DNA of 64,000 bases from Eleusine coracana subsp. coracana (GCA_032690845.1 CM064430.1:8728949-8792948); one strand, 5' to 3'; shown: positions 43,691-55,690, numbered from the stretch's first letter. Notes: generated from the sequence alone by a model not told the origin. Numbers and translations are program-made.

Positions 43691-44952
43691 ATTGGCTACT
43701 GTTGAACTCTTTTAATTCCTAACTATGTTGTTTTTTATAGATAAATACAAGAGGAAGTAAAGAGAAGAGAGATTAAGCCGATGAAGCAAATGAATGAGCT
43801 GGGAAAGAGAGAGAGATGTTGAACCACCAAAATACCTTGCTTTGAATTGTTAGCAAGGAGTCAGTTTTGGGTTGGAGTAGAAGAATACTTTGTATTGTTA
43901 GCAATGGGTGGAGGTTTGAGTAGATGAATGCCTGCTAATTTCTGACCTTCAATTGTCTGGATGAATACCTGCTTGACTGTGTTATCCATGTCCAAACTTA
44001 CATGTCGTAGTGTTGTTTTGCTTGCTTGCACCATTGACAATGAGACATTGGTATGGTTTGATCTGAGAATTTTCATAATATTTGTTGAAATTTATGAGAC
44101 TAGTTCTAGATTGTCAGAGCTTTATATATTATCCCTAATTTTATGCAGACATGATATTTTATTTTGGTTTGGATCATCATATTTAAAAGAAAAATATAAT
44201 CGGTACAGTTAAACTACCATATCATGTGTTATTCAATAATTTTCTCATACCGGAGCAACAAACCAAACACTGTAATGTATTCTGATTGTGTTACATTGGC
44301 CAACCAAGCAAAACACGTAAACAACCATTCCACCGCCAAAAACCCTGTATCTGCTTTCCGTTACTGTTTACGTTTCTGGACAGCATACCAAACACCACCC
44401 AAGATCGTTGGCCACAGAGGCGTGACCTGGCCTCGACCGCTCCTGGCGTTGCCGCCCGTGCCCGAGCCCGCGGCCTGGCGCTGCTCTGCGCGCGCCCTCC
44501 GCCTGAGCCCTGGGCCACCACCCCACGCTCCCAGCTCCTGTCACAGGCGCGCTCTGCCCGTGCCGACTCCCGCTCCCGCACCGCCGCGGCCGAGCCCGCT
44601 ATCGCGCTGGAGCTTTTTGGCGGCAGAGCCAACCCGAGGGTGGCGCTGGGCGGGAACAGGGTGGCACGGCCGAGCGGCCGGCCGGTGGCGAGGGGGACAG
44701 TCACGCGTCGGACCTACGGCAGATAGAGCGAGGCGGCGCGTCAGGCCGGCGGCAGGGGGAGCGAGGCGGCGCGTCGGGCCTACAGCGTCGGGACGAGGGA
44801 GAAGAGAAAGAGAGAGGGAGAAGAGAGGGAAAGGGGAGGAGAAAGAGAGGAAAAAAGGGAAAAAAATTAAAACAAATAGAAAAATGGTGGGACTCATATA
44901 TTTAGGAGGGGATAGGAGGATCCCAAATCTAGATGTTTGGAGCTAGAATTCG

Positions 44953-45064
44953 GGAGAGCATGTACAATAGGAGCCAATTTAGCAGTCCTACTGGAGATGA
45001 TTTTTTTTCTAGACTTCTAAATTTTAATAGTACCTTTGTTTAGCAGCCCCACTGGAGATGCTCT
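44953..45064. mobile_element. short MITE of the GAGCATCTCCA type
   Basis: Right end CCCCACTGGAGATGCTC followed by TAA, left end GAGAGCATGTACAATAGGAG, an imperfect inverse. A second CCTACTGGAGATGATT inside suggests an internal duplication. DNA to 45230 contains a hAT-like piece (TTAACCGCTAACC ... AAACGCCCAGCCCTA). Confidence 0.5.
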
Positions 45065-45466
45065 AACAGTTAGAGCCAAATTAACCGCTAACCAAGCCAA
45101 ATTAACTGCAACCTAACTGTGCGGTTTTTTATTTTCGTGGTACTACATCAGTTGCCATTTTTCATTAATCGAAATTCGCTTAGCTGAATCAACCGACCTG
45201 GATTAAACAAACGCCCAGCCCTACTCCATTCTTCTGAATCCAATGATGTGCATTCCTCTTTCCCGTTCAAAAAAAAAAAAAAAAACAGCAAGATCAAGAA
45301 CTAAGCCATACTGTTTTTTCTGCCCCCCTTTCCTGGTTTAATACCTTTGTTCTGCCTTTCATTATCATGTACAGATTACATGTTGGTTAAAATGACATCG
45401 GTCACACACAAACATTTCACTATGCACAACTTGTAAAGATTTGATATATTTCTGCAGCTCCGATAG

Positions 45467-45843
45467 TGTGGAATACTTATCGTATAGGTATCCATAGCTA
45501 TGCCATAGTCGGAAGACAAAGGGATGACTCACTAATATGGGAACTGACCAAGTCGGCTTGAAGCACAAGACAATTAGAGATAGACTTACTATGTAATACC
45601 TTATAGACTACGGGGAGGACTCTTCCGGTACCCCTTGCTGACCGGATATATAAGGCGGCAGGAACACCCCATCGAGGGACACATCAACTCAAAGCAATGC
45701 AATCCACATAACACATGACATAAGATTTTAACTCTCATTAAGGAGGCCCGAACCTGTACAACTCGACGTCCTATGTCTTAATCATCAAGTTCTTGGTCTC
45801 GTACGTAGCCCTATAAATATATTGTCGAAAATAAGTCTCGACA
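45467..45843 (+). repeat. 5' LTR of the Tat Gypsy element
   Basis: 377 bp, TG...CA, with a TATA-like GATATATAAGGCGG at about 45645. It is preceded by GATAG and followed by the primer-binding region (45845 onward). Confidence 0.95.
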
Positions 45844-46929
45844 GTTGGCGCGCTCGGTAGGGGAGAAGGCATGCCGGGATCCACCGTCGAACTTGATGGC
45901 AGGGATTCCAATCATCCAGTTCTCGCCAGACTTCAATATCTCCTTCGGGTCACTCGACTTCTCGATGGACGCTGACGGCAACCTCGGTCGGGAGCATCTA
46001 GGACCCGACTCGACCGCTGCCAACTTCATGGCACGATCATCGGGCTCGACAGATTTGATCCCACCTTTCGTACCACTCGGACTCGATGAGACAGACCTAC
46101 CCACCGGGTTCTAGTCTAAGTCGATCCTGTCCTTTGATGAGGACTCAGATGATTCTTCTTGTCCGTAGCCACACGTTGTGTACATGGTATAGTTGGCACC
46201 TCAGGGTACTCCACCAGCGGCAAACGATGGGGATGCCAACCGAGAAGAAGAAGCCTTGTCGGCAGGTCATCTACAACGCCGACCAAGAGGATCTCGTGGA
46301 TCTCGTACCATCGCACGGGAGCTAGATTTTGGAGAATTGGAGATCAAGATGGATGGCGAGAAGGTCTACACGACTCCGCAGAATAACATCGCTGGGCGAG
46401 GACACTCCTTGATGGCTTATCAGGTGTTCCAAACTCTCGTGATGAAGAAGGCAGTGGCCATGCTTAATGCTGCTGCAATTCAAGACCAGGCTAGGGTACT
46501 ACCACCTCCCTTAGAGACTTGCTCTAGTGATGCAACTCATCAAAGCCGTCAAGGATGTCAAGATCTGAGAAATACTCTCTATAACAGAGATGGCTGACAA
46601 ATCATCAACTCACATCATGAAGAGCGAGCTTGTGACAATCAGCATCATGAAGAAGACCGATGTGATCAGAACCGGGACAAGGAGAACTAGGACAACAGAC
46701 GCCATAGGGAGAACCGTGATGATCGACGACGACGTGATGATCGGGATCGGCGTGATGACCGCGATGAGGATACCTAACGATGCCACCATGACAATGACGT
46801 GGGACCCCGCCATCAACGTCGCACGCCCTCCACTTTGTGATCCCCCGATTACCAATGTATATCTACATCATCGAGTGATGAGGGGTTTGATGGAATCAAG
46901 GCTTTTGCGCCTGAGCTTCGCATTTGCAA

Positions 46930-47796
46930 GTTCCCAAGGAGTTTCAAGCCAATCACCATAAAAAAATATGATGGACAGACCAATCCCTGAGAGTGGCTAC
47001 AAATCTATAGCATAGTTATTCGGTCGACCGGGGGAGATACCTTTGTGATGACCAATTATCTTCCAGTCTGCCTTGAGCCAACCGTTCGGATTTGGCTCAG
47101 TTCTCTCCCAGGCAAGTCGATCACATTTTGGGGAGATCTCAACAAGAAGTTCATTGAAAACTTTCACGCCAGCTACAACCGACCGGGCAACCACTTCAAC
47201 CTCACCCGGGTCAAGCAAAAGTTGGATGAATCCCTGCGTGACTACATCAAGTGGTTATGTGCCAAGAAGACCGAGATCTCCAATGTTCCAGATCAATAGA
47301 TCATCACTGCCTCCCAAGGAGGGTTACAAAGTGATGACCTAGTTCAGGAGATTGATCGGTGGAACCATAATCTACATCTGACCACTCGGGAGTGGTTCGA
47401 GATCGCTAACAAGTATGCTTCAGGAGAGTCGGCAAGGGGAAGGAGAAGTGCCAAGACAAGCTAAAGTCCTCTAAGAAGGACAAAAAGAGAAAGACTGATA
47501 ACATGGTCGCTGCTGTAGACCGATTCAGGAAGAATCCTCGGATAAACCATCAGACTATGGATGATTTGCTGAGTGGCCCATGCTTATTCCACCCTAAGGA
47601 AAACCACAAAGCAAAAGATTGTTACCAGTTGAAGGGCTTTGCAGCAGCCGCGCTAAAAGTGACCAACTCACCACCTAGGCGCAACAGCCACGACAAGCCC
47701 GACGACGATGATAAGGACGCTACAGGAGAATTCCATGAGGCCCAAAAGAAGGTGAACTTCATCTTCGGAGGGCTCGACGCCTACTCGTCTAAGTGA
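46930..47796 (+). pseudogene. Gypsy gag remnant
   Basis: Pieces in shifting frames: KKYDGQTNP, then EWLQIYSI, NYLPVCLEPTVRIWLSSLPG and RPGNHFNLTRVKQKLDESLR, the Retrotrans_gag domain. After a stop at about 47297 comes LCAKK-downstream sequence and a CLFHPKENHKAKDCYQLK zinc-binding segment (C-x2-H-x4-H-x4-C) at about 47580-47635. Ends FGGLDAYSSK. Confidence 0.8.
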
Positions 47797-47853
47797 AAGC
47801 AGAAGCTGGAGCTACGCAAGATCAACTCCATAGAATCCGCTGCTCCTGAGTAC

Positions 47854-48410
47854 ATGAGCTGGCCTGAGATACCAATCACTTTTGATAAGTCGGATCAACC
47901 CAGGCACCTGCCTAAGCTAGGTCCCTATCCACTCGTGCTCGTGGCAACCATCAAGGAGGTCAGGTTCAACAGAGTACTCATCGATAGAGGAAGCAACCTT
48001 GACTTGATCTTCACAAAGACCCTCAAAGAACTGGGGTTATCGATCTCCGACCTCAAGCCTAGTACATCACCCTTCCATGGGATCGTGTCAGGCAAGTCCT
48101 CTGTTCCAATAGGATAGATCACTCTACCCATCACGTTCGGTACTCGGGAGAACTTCAGGACCGATCAAGTTAACTTCTAGGTTGCAGACTTTGAGTCCGG
48201 CTACCACGTCATTCTCGACCGACCGACAATGGTGAATTTCATGACAGTCCCCCATTATCCATACATCACCTTAAAGATGCTAGGCCCCACAGGAATCATC
48301 TCCCTCCACTCTGATCTTCAGAACTCTTTTGATTGTGATGTACAGAGTTGTGAGTTAGCCAACCGACAGTTGATGCTGTTCGACCGGTCGAAGATCTAGA
48401 AGGTAGTCAT
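47854..48410 (+). pseudogene. Gypsy aspartic protease remnant
   Basis: MSWPEIPITFDKSDQPRHLP, then VRFNRVLIDRGSNLDLIF: the retroviral-type active site D-x-G is present as DRG in place of the usual DGG. It is followed by LGLSISDLKPS and, past a stop at 48114, YHVILDRPTMVNF, the second protease signature. Stops interrupt it. Confidence 0.8.
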
Positions 48411-48676
48411 CAGTATGGTGAGCGATGATGCGGAGGCCCCACGAAGAAGCCCGGCAAGGAGAAGATCCAGTCAGGCGACCCCCTGACTAAAGAGATACCG
48501 GTCAGCCCTGAAGACCCTGCTATGGTTACTTATTCAGGGGCTGACCTCAGGGAGAAATAGGAACTTGCGCTCTCTCTTTTCCTCTAGGAAAACAGGGACA
48601 TCTTCGCATGGCAACCCTCTAAAATGCCGGGAGTTCTTAGGGAAAAGATTTAGCACAAATTAAGGGTGCCTCCTGG

Positions 48677-49100
48677 TATTGATACATACCATCGGGGTAC
48701 CGAAGGAAAGTAGAGATAGAGTCCTACTAGGATAAGAACAGTAGACCGACTAGGACTCCGCCATGTAACCCTGTCCCTCCCAGATATATAAGGAGGGGCA
48801 GGGATCGTCCTCAAGGGACAAGCCATAGCATTAGACAATAGAGCTCATAGGGCGATATTAGACAAAACTAGACATCGCCGTCTAGGTCTACCCTTCTCGT
48901 CTAGATCTATGATCTAGACATATCAATACAAATACCACAGAACACATGACGTAGGGTTATTATCCTCTGGGAGGCCCAAACCTGTCTAAATCGGCGTCTT
49001 GTGTTACTATCGTCTCTCGATCTCGTGCATACCCCTGTCTTACATATAAATCCTCATAGATGAACCACCCTATGTCTATTACCGAGATGAAATCTCGACA
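48677..49100 (+). repeat. solo LTR nested in the Gypsy RT region
   Basis: A 424-bp LTR-like segment, flanked by CCTGG at 48672-48676 and 49101-49105, splits the RT coding sequence exactly between the ...KLRVPPG and TPIKQRLRRF segments. It contains a TATA box (AGATATATAAGGAGGGG, about 48781) and ends CTCGACA like the host LTR family. Its first bases are TATTGATAC, so the usual TG start appears mutated to TA. It derives from a related Gypsy family by LTR-LTR recombination. Confidence 0.85.
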
Positions 49101-49105
49101 CCTGG

Positions 49106-49990
49106 GGCTACACCCATCAAGCAACGACTTAGAAGATTCGCTCAAGACCGCAAGAATGCTCAAGGCTGCAAGGACGCCATGTGAGCTTTTAAGCTTTCCG
49201 GATGCCTATTTAGGCTATCACCAGATCCCACTAAAAGTTAAAGATCAAATCAAGACTTCCTTCATAACTCCTTTTGGCGCCTATTGCTACATTACCATGT
49301 CGTTTAGTCTGAAAAATACTGGCGCGACTTACAAACGTGGTATTCAACACTGCCTCAAGACTCAGATCGGTCAAAATGCTGAAGCTTATGTTGATGACAT
49401 CGTGGTAAAGACTCAGAATATTGAAGAACTTATCTCTGACCTAGCAGATATGTTCGACAATTTGAGATGATACGTGATGAAGCTAAATCTCATAAAGTGC
49501 ATTTTTGGGGTACCTTCGGGAAAGCTACTCGGCTATATTGTTTCTAAGCAAGGCATAGAGACTAACCTGGAGAAGATCAAGGTGATCCTTGATATGGGGC
49601 CATCTAACTCTCAAAGGGATGTGCAGAAGCTGACCAAGTACGTGGCTGCGTTGAGCCGCTTTATCTCCCATTTTAGGAGTCAGGGGCCTACCGTTCTTCA
49701 AGTAATTAAAGAAGCAATACAACTTCACATGGACAGAGGAGGCGTAGTCAACTTTGGACAAGTTGAAGGATCATCTCAGCAAAATCCCAGTCTTAATGCC
49801 CCCAGAGCTAGAAGAAAATACCCAGCTCTATGTTTTAGCCACGACTCAAGTTGTGAGTACCATTCTGGCGGTTGATCGAGAGGAATATGGTCATGTACAA
49901 AAAGTACAACACCTGGTGTACTTCATCAGCGAGGTCCTTAGTGCCTCCAAAGTGCAATACCACCAGATCCTGAAGCTGCTTTAAGCAATC
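49106..49990 (+). pseudogene. Gypsy reverse transcriptase remnant
   Basis: After the nested solo LTR: LRRFAQDRK, then (with the finger region deleted) LSFPDAYLGYHQIPLKVKDQ, TSFITPFGAYCYITMSFSLK and the catalytic AYVDDIVVK (about 49384-49410), then KCIFGVPSGKLLGYIVS and the connection region LAVDREEYGHVQKVQHLVYF. A stop separates the two halves near 49470, and frames shift near 49750. Confidence 0.85.
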
Positions 49991-50990
49991 TTGAACACCT
50001 CGAGGAAGTTGAAACACTACTTTCAAGCTCATCAATCGAAGTCCACACATCTTTCCCGCTCGGAGACATGCTTCACAACCGCGAGACGATCGGCAAAGTT
50101 GCTAAGTGGGCAGTCGAACTTGGTAAATACACCATAACATTCATAGCCTACTCAGCTATCAAAGGACAAGCTTCGGTAGATTTCATTTCGGAGTGGACAA
50201 AGATTCAGATACTGTCGGCACCACAAGACATTGAATATTGGAAGTCGTACTTTGATGGGTCGCTCCAATTGCAAGGCACAGAGCTGGCATCATGCTCGTC
50301 TCACCTCATGGAGAGAGGCTCAGATACATCCTCCAGATGAATTTTTGAGTGTCCAACAATGCAGTAGAATATGAGACACTCCTATACGATCTGTGCATTG
50401 CCATATCACTCGGCATTCAGCGTCTAGACATCTATGGTGACTTGGCTCTAGTAATCAACCATGTCAATAAGGATTGGAACTGTGTGGATGATGATATAGC
50501 TGCTTATTGCCAAGAGGTCAGGAAACAGGAGAACAAGTTTGATGGACATAAATTCACCCACGTTCTTCACGACAACAATCAGGCTGCTGATGAGTTAGCC
50601 AAGATGGGTCATCGCGATCAGTGGTCCCGCCCGGTGTTTTCCTCCACACCCTGGATAGTCCTACTATATCTCCTTAGTCAGATGTGTTGACAACCGATGT
50701 TGCCGAGCTGGTAACAGATGTGAACATGGAGACCGACTGGCGTGACCCGATTATTCAATTCTTAACTAAAGGTACGTTGCCTATAGATTGTAATGAGCAA
50801 CAAAGGTTGAAGGCCAAGTGTCAAAGCTATTTGATGGTGGATGACTTGCTATATCGTAGAGGAGGATCCGACATTTTGATGTGATGCATCTCTATTCTAG
50901 AAATCAAGGAATTGATGGCGGAGATCCCTGCAGGAGCATGTGGCAATCATGCAGCGTCCAAGGATTTCACTGCCACTCCTGTGTCGCCTG
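49991..50990 (+). pseudogene. Gypsy RNase H remnant, joined to a deletion point
   Basis: MLHNRETIGKVAKWAVELGK, SYFDGSLQLQGT, NNAVEYETLLYDL, YGDLALVINHV and NNQAADELAKMG show the RNase H core. After that the post-RNase H segment DWRDPIIQFLTKGTLP and YLMVDDLLYRRG leads to the start of the integrase region (GACGNHAASK). Sequence similarity stops at about 50990, so the integrase has been deleted. Confidence 0.85.
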
Positions 50991-51000
50991 TCGTTTGGCT

Positions 51001-52185
51001 TCACGGCTCTGACCGGTTTTTGGTTTGACGCGCATTCCCACCAGCTGCCGAGCTTGACCCAATTTGGTCGGTCTGGCGTGAAGACCTAGGAGCATAATCC
51101 ACTCCCTCGGTATCAGTCGGCAGGAGTGGAGGGTGAGACACATAAGTGTCAAGAACCTGCAAGCAAGTATGAAGACAATATTCATACACATCATTTTGTG
51201 TAGGATGAATTGTGAAGAACAAATTTAAAGCTAAAGCTTCTCGGGCTCGATGTTTGCCCTTGTTATATGCCTTTTTGATTAAGGCATGGTTTTGAGGGTC
51301 GACCGACTCGAACATTTTGTTCAGGCAAACTCAGCGCAAAGTCGAGTTCGGTGGGTCAGGCACCTCTCTAGTCTCATCATCAGAGACATACAACCATCCG
51401 GGGTGGCTCTGTTGCTTGAGGGGTTGAACCCGGAAAACAATAAAACTTTTGGCGATAGTGATGTCGTCGACTCCTTCCTTCTTCAGCTTGGCAATTTTCT
51501 TCAACAACGCCTGCACTTGAGCATCATTCGGATCAGGCTTTGCTGACCTAGATGCTTGGGGGCTGGCCTTTTTCCCAGTGAATTAAGCAAGAACAGGGGG
51601 AGGGTTGTCGCAATAGAACCACTCGTCCTACCAGTGCTTGTTCCCCATGGCCACTGGAACATCAATGTACGCCTCTTTCTTCCACAATTGGATGCCGACA
51701 CCACTAATTACTTCTTGGTTGGTGACCGATGGCAGAGGACGAAGGACAAACAAGTGCCAGAACCTGGAGAAGTGGGGCAAGACAGCCAAGAATGCTTCAC
51801 ACAAGTGCACGAAGATGGCAATATGTAGAATAGAGTTAGGATTGATATTTACTAACTCAATACCATAGAAGAACGGGAGACCGCGCAAAAAGCTGCAGCA
51901 GGGTACTCTGAAGCCTCACTCAAAGAAAGAGCAGAAGACTACAATCTATTGATGAATTGGGAGAGGGTGCGATTCAGATTCTAGAACTTTCCAGTTAAAA
52001 TGCACCTGTTCCTTCAAAATGCCGTCGACGACCATGGTGTTTAGCGCATCGGTGTTGAGGGTGCTCTTGGAGAATTTGCATAGTTGATCCGGGATGTCCA
52101 GCTTCGACGAGGAGGTGTCGGCGGCGGTGGTGGACCCTTTCGATCCCTTGACCAGCTTGTGTGGCATGGTGATGGACAATGACAT
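51001..52185 (-). pseudogene. antisense extra ORF of the Tat Gypsy element (PF04195-like)
   Basis: Minus-strand pieces: an N-terminal KLVKGSKGSTTAADTSSSKL (52185), then LPFFYGIELVNINPNSILHI, HLCEAFLAVLPHFSRFWHLF, ISGVGIQLWKKEAYIDVPVA (51888-51628) and downstream frames to 51001. It is homologous to the 26779-30052 ORF of the other Gypsy copy and, like it, opposite to pol. A TATA-like TAAAAAGGG lies upstream (about 52378-52386) and the leader contains CCCTAACCCTA (52206-52216). Frameshifts are present. Confidence 0.75.
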
Positions 52186-52463
52186 GTGGTGGATCCGGTG
52201 CTACAACCCTAACCCTAGCTTTCTCACACGAGCTTAGGGGCATGGGCATGCTTAGGATCTACGATGGCGGTAGTTGAGGCTGATGAACCCTAGAAAAGGG
52301 GAGTAGAGGAGTCAAGAGGAAGAGGAAGCGCTAAGTGGGAGATGATGGCGTGGAGATGGCGTCACCCAGTTTCTGCCCTTTTTATGCTTTTGGGTTTGAC
52401 CTAAAGGTGGGTGACCGGGTGGGCCGTCATGGGTCGTATAGTGCAACGCCTTTTTTACTCCTG

Positions 52464-52606
52464 GTGACACCTGAGTGTTATTCTCGGGGGCTTCTTTGAT
52501 GAGAAGCAATGGTTGTTTAGGCAATAGTCTTTTAAAAGATTTTTTGCTAATTTGTGACACCTGAGTGTTATTCTCGGGGGCTTCTTTGATGAGAAGCAAT
52601 GGTTGT
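52464..52606. repeat. 53-bp direct repeat, two copies
   Basis: Identical 53-bp copies starting GTGACACCTGAGTGTTATTC at 52464-52516 and 52554-52606 (period 90), in the non-coding part of the Gypsy element. Confidence 0.9.
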
Positions 52607-53247
52607 CCCACTAACAAAAATCTCCATATTTATGTGATTTGATTATCATATAGCAGAGGACTTGATGGTCGTATGGATATAAGTTTGAAAGTTATGCAGC
52701 TGATTGAAGTTATTAGTTATTAATAGCTAATATAAAACTTATGTTATCCGAGTAATGATTATTTAAGTAAAGGCTATATTATGATTGATGTCATTATAGC
52801 TTAGTACTGAGTTATGATTATGTCATAAACATTTTTTTGATCCTTTACATGATTGATGTTGTGTTATTTGGATCAAAAGTCACTCGACCAAGGGTGTATA
52901 TCACTCTGTTTATAATCATCGGTCGGCATGATTGATGTTGTGCAGACCGAGCTCCTGGTTTGATGATCAGGGGGTTATTTAGGTGAAGCTTGAGGGTTTG
53001 AGTGAGAATATTCTTTATAACACAGAATGTAAAGAGTCGATATTATTATACTCTTGCATTATTTGTTAGTCTCTAAATTATATAAGAGTCGGGGGCTACA
53101 CCAGATCAGGTGCACCTAGTCGGCACACCCGATCTATCAAGAAGTTTCATTTAAGGGGTCTTCCTAATTTGTGATCTGTTTACATGACTACTGAAGAAGA
53201 ATCACTCGACAAGTCACAACTCAAAATTAGAAAGCACTCGGGACTGC

Positions 53248-53622
53248 TGTGGAATACTTAACTTACCGGTATCCATAGCTATGCCATATTCGGAAGACAA
53301 AGGGATGACCCGCTAATATGGGAACCAATCGAGTCGGCTTGGAGCACAAGGCAATAAGAGATAGACTTACTATGTAATACCATATAGAGTACAAGTAGGA
53401 CTCTTCCTGTACCCCTTGTCGACCGGATATATAAGGCGGCAGGAACCCCCCCATCGAGGGACACATCAACTCAAAGCAATACAATCCATAGAACATAGAA
53501 TGTAGGGTTTTTACCTTCTTCGAGGGGCCCCGAACCTGTATATGGTGTCTTGTGTCTTAACCATTAGATTGTTTGTCTCATACGTAGCCCTATAAATACA
53601 TTGTCCAGGATAAGTCTCGACA
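53248..53622 (+). repeat. 3' LTR of the Tat Gypsy element
   Basis: 375 bp, preceded by the tract AAAGCACTCGGGACTGC and followed by the GATAG duplication. TATA-like GATATATAAGGCGG is conserved with the 5' LTR. Confidence 0.95.
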
Positions 53623-53733
53623 GATAGCACATTCATATAATTTTCTGATCACTTAGTCCTAGTTATTTAGCTCAACTAGAATTTGTCACCGTGAGTCATC
53701 ACATAACTCCATGACCCTCAACATCATCCCCAA

Positions 53734-54440
53734 TGTTGAAGATAAAGTTTATCTCCTCTATAAGATTGAGTATATCTCGTGTTTGTTGTAATATTTGATT
53801 TATAGATAGAGATAGAGGTAGATCCTAACACTTCCAAATTGTAACAGATTATAACTTGTGTTATAATCCATGGTAGGGGCATTCCTATATAAACACGCAA
53901 TGTTGGCGAGGCCAAGGTGTGCCTTAACCTATTTTTACATGGTACATAGAGTCATTTTCCTTCCTAGACACATCAGCCATGTCGTCAAGCTCTAGCTCTT
54001 TCCTGTCCCCATCCTAATCTCACCACCCATCCTATAACAGAAAAACTTGCTAGAGATAATTTTTTGATATGTTGTGCACAGGTTCCACCTATTGTTTGTG
54101 GTGCACAGCTGATCGGGTTTCTCGACCCAACCAAAGTTGTGCCACCCAAGACCATTGATGTCAAGAAAGGATAGAACAACCGCTGGGCTACATTGTCGAG
54201 GGAGATCTTAGTGCCGCTATCCATGATAACCTCATCTTCTATGGTCTGGTCTGCTATTCATAAGATGTTTGCCTCACATTCACGATCAAGGCCGATCAAC
54301 ATCCATTCAAAGTTGTTGACGATGTGCAAATGAGAGATGTCATCTGCTGCCTATTACAACAAGATGCTGAGCTATGTTGATGAGATGACAACTATTGCAA
54401 AGGCCCTTGATTACATTGATCCTTGCTAGACTAGATCTTG
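53734..54440 (+). mobile_element. Copia retroelement relic: LTR and partial gag
   Basis: A short LTR-like segment (53734-53939, TGTTGAAGATAAAG...TTTTTACA, with TATA-like CCTATATAAAC) is followed at once by TGGTACATAGAGTC, a degenerate form of the usual TGGTATCAGAGC primer site. Gag pieces follow in shifting frames: VPPIVCGAQLIGFLDPTKVV and LSYVDEMTTIAKALDYIDP. Truncated; no pol seen. Confidence 0.6.
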
Positions 54441-54549
54441 AATATAATCCTATGATTGATCAGGTTACCAACAAATCATAAGTGGTTTGCTCAGTGTTCT
54501 CTATGGCACGATAAACTCCTAGGAAGCATAGATTCCCTAATAGAAGCAT

Positions 54550-55690
54550 TCAATACAGCCCTACAGAACCAGCTTAGCCATAATAAAATGCTAGAAACAC
54601 ATATTTCCTAGCTGGCCACTTCTATTGTTAAGCCTAACTTAGGCAAGCTCCCCGGTCCGCCAAAAGCATGTTCTGAAGAAAAATTTAGTGTTGTTGCTAC
54701 TAGAGGTGCAAAGTCTACACAAGACCCGCCAAATCCTGACAATGCAGGAAAGTCCAAGGACCCGATGTAGAGTCAGAAGGTGCAGAAGAAATTGAAGTTG
54801 AGAAGACAAAGGCGCATCCCAAGAAGGCACCCCATGAGTTTTATAACACCCCGGTGTTGCTATTTCCCACTCGCCAATGGAAGCTGAGGGTGGACGAACA
54901 ATTCGAAAAATTTGTTTAGATAATCAAGAATATGTCAATATACCACTACTTGATGCTATGCATGTCCCTACCTACACCAAGTACTTAAAGGACATCCTCA
55001 ACAACAAGAGCCCATTGCTATCCACCAAGGTGATCAAGTTGACAGAAGAATGGAGCACCACCATCTTGAACTCTCTACCGGAAAAGAAGAGAGACCTGGG
55101 ATGTCCAACCATCCCATGTTCCATCAGAATGCAACATTTCAAGAACACCCTTTGTGACTTGGGGGCAAGCATGAGAGTCATGACAAACATAGTGTATGGA
55201 AAACTCAATGTCAATTCATTATCGCCTATGACAATGTGCTTGCAGCTAGCTGGCCAATCCGTCGGCCACCCGGCGGGCATCGCGGAGGATGTATCTGTGA
55301 AGATAAGGAACTTTCTCCTTCCTGATAACTTCATGGTGTAGGACATGGAGGCCGACGTGAAAATTCCTATCATCTTAGGAAGGCCGTTCCTCAATACCGC
55401 AAATGCTAACATTGATGTTGGGGCTAGAGAAATCCCCCTTAGCATCAATGGACAAGATGAGAAGTTCGCCTTCAAGCCTTGAATGGAATGATGCAATCAG
55501 GTACAAATCATTTTATGGTCAAAATTCTAACGTAGTGCAGAGGTTGAGGTGTACCCGACTCCACCAAAATCTGGTGCGCTGGTTTTGAAATTTAAGAACA
55601 CACTACAACCCCACAAGAAGAAGAACGAACCACAGGAAACCAAGAAAAAGGTCATCGCCAAGCCGAAGAAAATCAAACAAGTATGACGGA
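54550..55690 (+). pseudogene. Athila-like Gypsy gag end and protease relic
   Basis: THISQLATSIVKPNLGKLPG (end of gag), then at 54877-55480 a mostly open frame: LDNQEYVNIPLLDAMHVPTY, TIPCSIRMQHFKNTLCDLGA, LSPMTMCLQLAGQSVGHPAG, then past one TAG (55339-55341) IILGRPFLNTANANIDVGA. This is the protease-containing region of Athila elements; the D-x-G active site appears as CDLGAS. RT is not present; a lysine-rich tail follows to about 55690. Confidence 0.75.

Larger units (their letters stand above)
41704..44398. mobile_element. PIF/Harbinger-derived element with a captured host-gene fragment
   Basis: Left end GGAGGTGTTTGGTTCTACTG and right end CATACCAAACACCACCC form Harbinger-like terminal inverted repeats (GGTGTTTGGT core). 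The interior has a GC-rich leader with a 32-nt poly-C run, two long direct repeats (about 42553-42810 and 43088-43438), a captured transporter fragment between them and a Myb/SANT-like relic (43553-43690). The DDE transposase is not visible. The 3-bp target duplication was not resolved. Confidence 0.65.
45467..53622 (+). mobile_element. complete Tat-type Ty3/Gypsy retrotransposon insertion, 8.16 kb
   Basis: Two LTRs (45467-45843 and 53248-53622), both TGTGGAATACTT...AAGTCTCGACA, are flanked by the 5-bp duplication GATAG (45462-45466 and 53623-53627). A primer-binding region TTGGCGCGCTCGG follows the 5' LTR. Order inside: gag, protease, RT, RNase H on plus; then the integrase is lost at a junction near 50990; then the antisense ORF on minus (52185-51001); then the 3' LTR. 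The LTRs differ at roughly 13% of positions by eye, so the insertion is old. All ORFs are broken. Confidence 0.95.

Noticed and set aside
44224..44946. A 240-residue plus-strand frame, proline/arginine/alanine-rich
   Set aside because: Starts in transposon DNA and runs through GC-rich filler ending in a lysine-rich low-complexity tail; no family similarity.
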